Below, in pieces: positions 14,419 through 18,810 of a stretch of 18,810 nucleotides of DNA. The stretch's first letter is position 1. The number at the start of each line of letters is the position of its first letter. Origin of the DNA: a bacterium (GTDB lineage Bacteria; Cyanobacteriota; Vampirovibrionia; Gastranaerophilales; Gastranaerophilaceae). The position numbers and the translations under genes were made by a program. The stretch spans positions 1-18,810 of the forward strand of contig SFZC01000088.1 of NCBI GenBank assembly GCA_004558955.1. Reading direction: 5' to 3'. The notes beneath the pieces were generated by a model that saw only the letters and a program-made list of their open reading frames with translations, had not been told where the DNA came from and searched no databases.

Positions 14419-14532
14419 TTAACCTTGTCTTTGTTTGTGTTTAGGGTTTTCACAAATAACTGCGACTCTGCCTTTTCTTTTAATAACTTTGCATTTGTCA
14501 CACATTGGTTTTACTGATGTTCTTACTTTCAT
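14419..14532 (-). CDS. rpmJ: 50S ribosomal protein L36
   Basis: L36 is the smallest 50S protein. The frame encodes 37 residues starting MKVRTSVKPMCDKCKVIKRK and continuing GRVAVICENPKHKQRQG. The zinc ligands CxxC, C and H of the C+ type are all present. AAAGGAAAA precedes the ATG. It lies between infA and rpsM exactly as in the standard operon, which confirms a gene short enough to be missed by ORF callers. Confidence 0.96.
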   Translation of the reverse strand: MKVRTSVKPMCDKCKVIKRKGRVAVICENPKHKQRQG

Positions 14533-14570
14533 TTTCTTTTCCTTTATATGTTTGTTTGTAACGTGAGATT

Positions 14571-14786
14571 TTACTTTAATCTGAAGGTAATACGACCTTT
14601 TGTTAAGTCATAAGGTGTCATCTCAACCTTCACTCTGTCACCCGGTAAAATTCTGATAAAGTTTTTTCTGATTTTTCCCGAGATATGTGCCAATATTTCA
14701 TGATCGTTTTCAAGCTTGACCCTGAACATTGCATTCGGCATAGATTCTACAATCGTGCCTTCTAATTCTATTACGTCTTTTGCCAT
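14571..14786 (-). CDS. infA: Translation initiation factor IF-1
   Basis: IF-1 binds the 30S A site during initiation. The 71-residue OB-fold protein reads MAKDVIELEGTIVESMPNAMFRV, then LENDHEILAHISGKIRKNFIRILPGDRVKVEMTPYDLTKGRITFRLK, nearly the whole family consensus. I use the ATG at 14786, with GAGGAA 4-9 bases upstream; an in-frame ATG at 14828 would add 14 residues that do not belong to the family. It heads this operon directly downstream of a promoter, without the secY-adk-map genes that often precede it. Confidence 0.97.
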   Translation of the reverse strand: MAKDVIELEGTIVESMPNAMFRVKLENDHEILAHISGKIRKNFIRILPGDRVKVEMTPYDLTKGRITFRLK

Positions 14787-14843
14787 AGTTTCCTCATTTT
14801 TCGGCTTGTAAATCAGCCCACAATACATGAGCTTATGCTATTT

Positions 14844-14871
14844 ATCATACTTGCAAAATATTTGTTTGCAA
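14844..14871 (-). promoter_or_regulatory. Promoter of the infA-rpsI operon, with operator-like dyad
   Basis: On the minus strand TTGCAA (14871-14866) and TATGAT (14849-14844) are 16 bases apart. An 8-bp inverted repeat, CTTGCAAA (14850-14857) and TTTGCAAG (14865-14872) with a 7-base gap, covers the -35 and the whole spacer. A repressor bound there would block polymerase; the dyad may equally be chance, since TTGCAA is itself palindromic. Confidence 0.5.
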
Positions 14872-15097
14872 GCGATGATTTTGTCTTTCTTAACAGTAAT
14901 ACACATGTTTTCGGGTTGTTTGTTTATTTAAACTAACAAAACTTCAATAAATAAGCAGACTTGGCGGAACTTCAATCATTTAAACGATTTTCTATATTTT
15001 GTAAATTTTTATTAAGAGAATTTAATGTGTGCAATTTTTATTAAACAATCATTCAAGAATATTAAACCCAAGGAAATAAATTAAGCCTGCAAATTTC

Positions 15098-15126
15098 TTG
15101 CAAGAAGAACAAAATCGTGATAAAAT
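15098..15126 (+). promoter_or_regulatory. Promoter of rimI-bioY (leaderless start)
   Basis: TTGCAA (15098-15103) and TAAAAT (15121-15126) are 17 bases apart, and the -10 is extended by TGA. The rimI ATG at 15134 lies only 7 bases after the -10, where transcription itself should begin, so the message would be leaderless. Confidence 0.6.
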
Positions 15127-15133
15127 TTGAACT

Positions 15134-15670
15134 ATGACAGGAAGTGTAGAGGTTGTAACAATAAAACGAATGACTCCCAAAGACATTGACGGAGTTATGC
15201 AGATTGAAGCCAGTGCATACGGCGACCACCATTGGTCAAGAGCATCATTTCTGAGCGAAATCAGTAACGAATTGGCTCATTATTATGCACTAAAGACTGC
15301 TGACGGGTTTTTGGCAGGTTACGCAGGTTGTTGGCACATTTTGGAAGAGGCTCACATCACAACCATCGCAATTCATCCTGATTACAGACGGCGAAATTTC
15401 GGACAAGCCTTACTCACGAAAATAATTGATGATTGCTACAAAGATTTAATAAAATACATAACTTTAGAAGTCCGAGTCAGCAATACTCCTGCAATAAATT
15501 TGTACACAAAATACGGCTTTTCTTCATTTGGAACACGCAAAGGCTACTATCAGGACAACAACGAAGATGCCTTAATTATGTGGACTAAAAACATATTTTT
15601 TGACGAATTTAAAAACGGCTATGAACAAACAAAAACAGTATTAAAGGAGCAAATTACAATAAATGAATGA
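15134..15670 (+). CDS. rimI: Ribosomal protein S18-alanine N-acetyltransferase
   Basis: RimI is a GNAT enzyme that transfers acetyl from acetyl-CoA to the N-terminal alanine of ribosomal protein S18. The GNAT fold spans about residues 8-150. The acetyl-CoA loop HPDYRRRNFGQALL is at 81-94. TLEVRVSNTPAINLYTKYGF (111-129) carries the Glu (about 112) and Tyr (about 124) used in catalysis by E. coli RimI, and GTRKGYYQDNNEDALIMW closes the domain. A polar tail of about 25 residues is extra. The S18 gene here begins MAR, consistent with it being the substrate. The start has no ribosome binding site, fitting the predicted leaderless transcript. It overlaps bioY by 8 bases and stands away from the tsa genes it often joins. 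Confidence 0.88.
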   Translation: MTGSVEVVTIKRMTPKDIDGVMQIEASAYGDHHWSRASFLSEISNELAHYYALKTADGFLAGYAGCWHILEEAHITTIAIHPDYRRRNFGQALLTKIIDDCYKDLIKYITLEVRVSNTPAINLYTKYGFSSFGTRKGYYQDNNEDALIMWTKNIFFDEFKNGYEQTKTVLKEQITINE

Positions 15671-16331
15671 CGAAGTCTTAATACCTCAAATGACGAGAGT
15701 TGACAAATATAAAAGACACAAGATTAAGATTCCGTTTTCAAATCTTGTTTTTATCGGTACGGCAATCATACTGTTTATTTGCTCAACATTTGTTAACATA
15801 AACATTAAACACTACATATTACCGACAGAAATTTTCTCAAGTGCAAATCTGACATCAGACGATTTTATTTACAGTTTTTGCTTAATTCCGCAAATTCCCG
15901 TAGTGATGTTCGTTGCATCTGTTTTAGGCAGGGGAATGACCTCAACAAGCCTGTTTTTGTATATTTTGTTAGGATTATGCGGTCTTCCGATTTTTGCACT
16001 CGGCGGTGGAATACATTATATCGGACAGTTTGGATTTGGTTATATATTAGGATATTTGCCAGCCGTTGCGATTGCCTGCAAATTTTTGCAAGAAAAATAC
16101 AGTTTTCCTAACATGATAAAAGCGGCAGTTTGCGGAGTTTTGACAATTCATATAATCGGAATACTTTATATGATAGTTGTTGCATTGTTCAGACACGCAG
16201 GCGGAGCGTTTATCGGCGGTTGGATTGGTTCTCAAAGCGGATTAAAAATTATTTATGACATCTTGAGTTCATTTATCTTAATCCTCATCGGAAAGTATTT
16301 AAACGAGGGCTTAAGTTACATTTCCCATTAA
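15663..16331 (+). CDS. bioY: Biotin transporter BioY
   Basis: BioY is the membrane substrate-binding (S) component of ECF-type biotin uptake, used with or without the EcfAAT energising module. The 222-residue protein has about six membrane helices. Its diagnostic stretch runs from IPQIPVVMFVASVLG through YILLGLCGLPIFALGGG to FGFGYILGYLPA, matching the conserved BioY core. The first ~25 residues form a polar cytoplasmic extension. It begins inside the end of rimI (ATGAATGA overlap), with AAAGGAG 13 bases upstream, so it is co-transcribed with rimI although no functional link is obvious. No ecfA or ecfT gene lies in the window. Confidence 0.88.
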   Translation: MNDEVLIPQMTRVDKYKRHKIKIPFSNLVFIGTAIILFICSTFVNINIKHYILPTEIFSSANLTSDDFIYSFCLIPQIPVVMFVASVLGRGMTSTSLFLYILLGLCGLPIFALGGGIHYIGQFGFGYILGYLPAVAIACKFLQEKYSFPNMIKAAVCGVLTIHIIGILYMIVVALFRHAGGAFIGGWIGSQSGLKIIYDILSSFILILIGKYLNEGLSYISH

Positions 16332-16333
16332 CC

Positions 16334-16362
16334 TTGCTAACATACGTTTAATATGCTACAAT
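16334..16362 (+). promoter_or_regulatory. Promoter of the stator-like operon
   Basis: TTGCTA (16334-16339) and TACAAT (16357-16362) are separated by exactly 17 bases, and the -10 is extended by TGC. The predicted start near 16369 leaves an 18-base leader with GGAG as ribosome binding site. Confidence 0.65.
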
Positions 16363-16386
16363 GAACCTTGAAGACGGAGTAAGAGT

Positions 16387-17295
16387 ATGAATTTTTTAAA
16401 ATATATTATGGATTTACCGATTTTAATCGTTCTAATCGTTTTTATTTCCTCTACAATATATTGTTATTCAAAATATGCTCAAACTGGCAAAAATTTGAAT
16501 ATATTAATAGATTTTATGAGCAAATTCAAACGCAACGACTTGAATTTCCGGTTCAAAGAAATTGACAACTGGATGATGAGTAACCCTTATTTTTCAACCG
16601 CATGGCTGGAATTTAGAAACACTTTGGTATTTTCGGAATCTGTTGCACTAAAAGCGGACGGAAAAGATGTTGCGTATAAAGACATTTCAACAACAGTTCA
16701 AAATGTTCAGACAACCTCTGACCCGTTGTACTTTTTCAATGAAGAGTCTTTGGTAACGTCAAAATTTAACTTCAAAATGGTACAAACAATGCCAACAATT
16801 TTGACAGGTTTCGGTCCGCTATTCACCTTTTTAAATATTGCAATCGCTTTCGGGAAAATTGATTTTTCATCACAAGAAAAAACAATCGCCTCAGTTTCAA
16901 GCTTTATGGTAAGCATGCAAACTGCAGCACTTGTTTCCGTATTTGCAGTAGGTTCGTCTTTGATTTATTTGATGATTGAAAGATATATGTACAACAAAAT
17001 GTGCAAAACTCCGTTGAATAAAATCCAAGAAATTATGGGCGGCTTGTTTGCGAGCGTTTCGGCTGAAAAATTCTTATACGAACTGTTAAGAGAATCAAAA
17101 ATTCAAAACAATTCAACAGGTAATTTGGTTTCGGCAATTCCGAACGAATTTAAAACAGCGTTCAATGCAAGTATGGCAACAAACCTTGTTCCGTACCTTG
17201 AAAACCTTATCTTCGGGTTAAATCAATTAAATAAACAACTGAAAGAAACAATGACGGTAAAAGAAAATAAAGATGTTGTTGATGAATTATTTTAA
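16387..17295 (+). CDS. MotA/TolQ/ExbB-type channel protein, ZorA-like
   Basis: This 302-residue protein is predicted to form, with the next gene, a proton- or sodium-driven stator-like unit in the inner membrane. It has three membrane helices, near residues 8-27, 133-155 and 170-197, with a soluble domain (30-130) between the first two. The segment TAWLEFRNTLVFSE and the helix pair starting MPTILTGFGPLFTFLNIAIAFG resemble ZorA of Zorya anti-phage systems, where a PxxLTxLGLLGTF motif lines the channel. Unlike defence ZorA, the cytoplasmic tail is short (about 100 residues) instead of a several-hundred-residue coiled coil. GGAG lies 7 bases before the ATG. No flagellar gene is nearby, so it is unlikely to be true MotA. 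The cellular role is unknown. Confidence 0.78.
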   Translation: MNFLKYIMDLPILIVLIVFISSTIYCYSKYAQTGKNLNILIDFMSKFKRNDLNFRFKEIDNWMMSNPYFSTAWLEFRNTLVFSESVALKADGKDVAYKDISTTVQNVQTTSDPLYFFNEESLVTSKFNFKMVQTMPTILTGFGPLFTFLNIAIAFGKIDFSSQEKTIASVSSFMVSMQTAALVSVFAVGSSLIYLMIERYMYNKMCKTPLNKIQEIMGGLFASVSAEKFLYELLRESKIQNNSTGNLVSAIPNEFKTAFNASMATNLVPYLENLIFGLNQLNKQLKETMTVKENKDVVDELF

Positions 17296-17304
17296 AGGAA
17301 AAGA

Positions 17305-18000
17305 ATGTCAATAAAATTTCTAAAAAAGAATAATGCGAACGGCTCGGAAGAAAATATCTTTTGGGTAACAATGGCTGACCTTTTGCTAGGTTTAGCAATC
17401 ATTTTCATTACACTTTTCGTACTTGCAATGACAGGATTTTCACAACAAAACATTCAACAACAAAAAGTTCAAATGGAAGTTTCACAAAAAATAAACTCAG
17501 AACTTCAAAAGGCAAATATCCAAGCGGATATTGACAAAATGTCGGGGGATTTGAAGATTTCGGACGTGGAACTGTTTGAATTGAACAGTTATGTACTGTC
17601 TGACAACGGGAAGAAACTTTTGGATAAACTTGCTCCGATATATATCAATTCGATTTTTGCGGACAAGGAATTGGCGGAACAAATCCAATATATCGTTGTT
17701 CAAGGGCATACGGATTCACAAATGTTTGCGGGTGTAAACTCAAAAGACGAACAATTTTTGCGAAATATGGACTTGAGCCTAAAAAGAGCAAATGCGGTTA
17801 CGGAATATATGTTCAAAACGCATTATAACAAAGCCTATGCTGACAAGTTGAGAAAAATCGTTGTAGTGGAAGGCAAAAGTTACAATGAACCCGTACTTGT
17901 CAACGGAAAAGAAGATTACGACAAGAGCAGACGTGTTGAACTCAAATTAAAAGTAAAAGATTGGAATGTTTCAACAGCATTAGGATTAAAGAAAGAATAG
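17305..18000 (+). CDS. OmpA/MotB-type peptidoglycan-binding protein, ZorB-like
   Basis: This 231-residue partner has a short cytoplasmic N-terminus, one membrane helix (about residues 19-45) containing FWVTMADLLLGLAIIF, with Asp25 in the position of the ion-binding Asp of MotB, a Gln-rich helical plug/linker (46-80), and a periplasmic OmpA-like domain (about 85-215). The domain keeps the peptidoglycan-binding residues: GHTD (Asp137), LSLKRANAV (Arg161) and SRRVELKL near 207-214. It begins 9 bases after the preceding gene behind AAAGGA, so the two are surely co-expressed. ZorB and MotB share this architecture; ZorB is closer because of the TMADLLLG pattern and the absence of flagellar genes. 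Confidence 0.82.
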   Translation: MSIKFLKKNNANGSEENIFWVTMADLLLGLAIIFITLFVLAMTGFSQQNIQQQKVQMEVSQKINSELQKANIQADIDKMSGDLKISDVELFELNSYVLSDNGKKLLDKLAPIYINSIFADKELAEQIQYIVVQGHTDSQMFAGVNSKDEQFLRNMDLSLKRANAVTEYMFKTHYNKAYADKLRKIVVVEGKSYNEPVLVNGKEDYDKSRRVELKLKVKDWNVSTALGLKKE

Positions 18001-18004
18001 GAAA

Positions 18005-18810
18005 ATGATAGATACAGGAAATATTTTAGAAACAATAAACATGGTAAAACTATACAATCTTGATATCAGAACAGTGACACTGGCACTGAGTTTGAGAGAT
18101 TGTATCTCGGAAGATATTGATGTTGTTTGTGAAAAAATTTACAGCAAAATTCAAAAATACGGAAAAAATTTGGTGGAATACGCTGATGAACTTGCTGATG
18201 AATATGCAATTCCAATCATAAATAAAAGAATTGCAGTTACTCCGATTGCGTTCATCGGAGAATCCTGCAAAAATCCCGATTATGTAAAAATCGCAAAAAC
18301 ACTTGATAAAGCGGCTCAAGATGTAGGCGTAAACTTTATCGGCGGATTTTCGGCACTCGTTGAAAAGGGCTGCACAAACGGTGATAAAAAACTTATTGAG
18401 AGCATTCCCGAAGCACTTACTTGCACTGAACGCTTGTGTTCTTCAATAAATTTAGCCTCTTCAAAAGCGGGCATAAATATGGAAGCCGTATTAAAGATGT
18501 CCGAAATTATCAAAAAATCGGCAGAATTGACAAAAGACCGTGACGGAATCGGTGCGGCAAAACTCGTGGTATTCTGTAATGTTCCCGGGGATAACCCGTT
18601 TATGGCAGGTGCGTTCTGCGGAATGGGAGAACCGGAATGTGCGTTGAATGTCGGAGTTTCAGGACCGGGAGTAGTCAGAGCAGCAGTTGATGCGTTACCG
18701 AAAGATGCCGATATGAGTACACTTGCAAACAAAATCAAGGAAATTGCATACAAAATCACATCTACTGGCGAACTTGTAGGCAGAAAGTTAGCAAAGAAAT
18801 TAGATATTCA
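18005..18810 (+). CDS. UPF0210 (DUF711, PFL-like) family protein, 3'-truncated
   Basis: About 268 codons of a family usually near 450 residues are present; the gene runs off the window. The N-terminus ILETINMVKLYNLDIRTVTLALSLRDCI, then INKRIAVTPIAFIGES, VGVNFIGGFSALVEKG, AKLVVFCNVPGDNPFMAGAFCGMGE and NVGVSGPGVVRAA all match UPF0210, a structurally pyruvate-formate-lyase-like barrel of unknown reaction. The start at 18005, 4 bases after the previous stop codon, matches where the family begins and implies co-transcription with the ZorAB-like pair. UPF0210 genes are often next to UPF0237 ACT genes; here that ACT gene is at 7781. No frameshift is seen. Confidence 0.9.
   Translation, partial: MIDTGNILETINMVKLYNLDIRTVTLALSLRDCISEDIDVVCEKIYSKIQKYGKNLVEYADELADEYAIPIINKRIAVTPIAFIGESCKNPDYVKIAKTLDKAAQDVGVNFIGGFSALVEKGCTNGDKKLIESIPEALTCTERLCSSINLASSKAGINMEAVLKMSEIIKKSAELTKDRDGIGAAKLVVFCNVPGDNPFMAGAFCGMGEPECALNVGVSGPGVVRAAVDALPKDADMSTLANKIKEIAYKITSTGELVGRKLAKKLDI

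Noticed and set aside
14787..14828. Longer IF-1 start at 14828
   Set aside because: The extra 14 residues are not part of IF-1, and GAGGAA supports the ATG at 14786.
13929..14828. CRISPR-like or tandem repeat array in the ribosomal spacers
   Set aside because: The dyads differ from one another and there is no regularly spaced direct repeat.
16387..18000. Complete Zorya defence system
   Set aside because: No ZorC, ZorD or ZorE gene follows, the ZorA-like tail is short, and the next gene is UPF0210.

Overview
The window looks like one AT-rich bacterial contig, probably assembled from Illumina metagenome reads, because its first 12 bases match the end of the Illumina adapter. The genes suggest a Gram-negative-type cell: a glycosyltransferase family 9 (heptosyltransferase-like) protein, dapF, OmpA-type peptidoglycan binding and stator-like ion channel proteins. 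The cyanobacterial look of the GT9 and GH57 proteins, the low G+C and the absence of any photosynthesis gene fit a non-photosynthetic relative of Cyanobacteria (Gastranaerophilales/Melainabacteria type). This placement is inference; only the gene content is seen.

Layout. (1) 13-2329, plus strand: a 5'-truncated GT9 gene, an unrecognised 207-residue protein and dapF. (2) 2395-3488: rpsF-ssb-rpsR, closed by a terminator, then a possible 22-codon membrane peptide. (3) 3674-5944, minus strand: a GH57 glucanase/transferase. (4) 6099-8099: an AGCS sodium:alanine/glycine symporter broken by a deletion and frameshift, overlapping an ACT-domain gene of the UPF0237 family, closed by a terminator. (5) 8100-9560: a gene-poor, AT-rich stretch with a candidate small RNA, tRNA-Gly(CCC), one very AT-rich orphan membrane protein gene and a bidirectional terminator. 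(6) 9583-14871, minus strand: the infA-rpmJ-rpsM-rpsK-rpsD-rpoA-rplQ-truA-rplM-rpsI ribosomal/RNA polymerase operon. Its truA is interrupted, and three of its spacers are long and rich in dyads. (7) 15098-16331, plus strand: rimI overlapping bioY. (8) 16334-18810, plus strand: a promoter followed by a MotA/ZorA-like channel protein, an OmpA/MotB/ZorB-like protein and a UPF0210 (DUF711) gene that runs off the end.

Most of the window is translation and core metabolism. RimI is the predicted acetyltransferase of ribosomal protein S18, and S18 is also encoded here. UPF0237 and UPF0210, commonly neighbours in other genomes, are about 10 kb apart: one travels with an amino acid symporter, the other with the stator-like pair. 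That pair resembles ZorA/ZorB of Zorya anti-phage systems but has a short tail and no Zorya effector beside it. It is the closest thing here to an undescribed system. Recurrent promoters of the form TTGnnn, 16-18 bases, then an often TGn-extended -10, can be read upstream of most transcription units.
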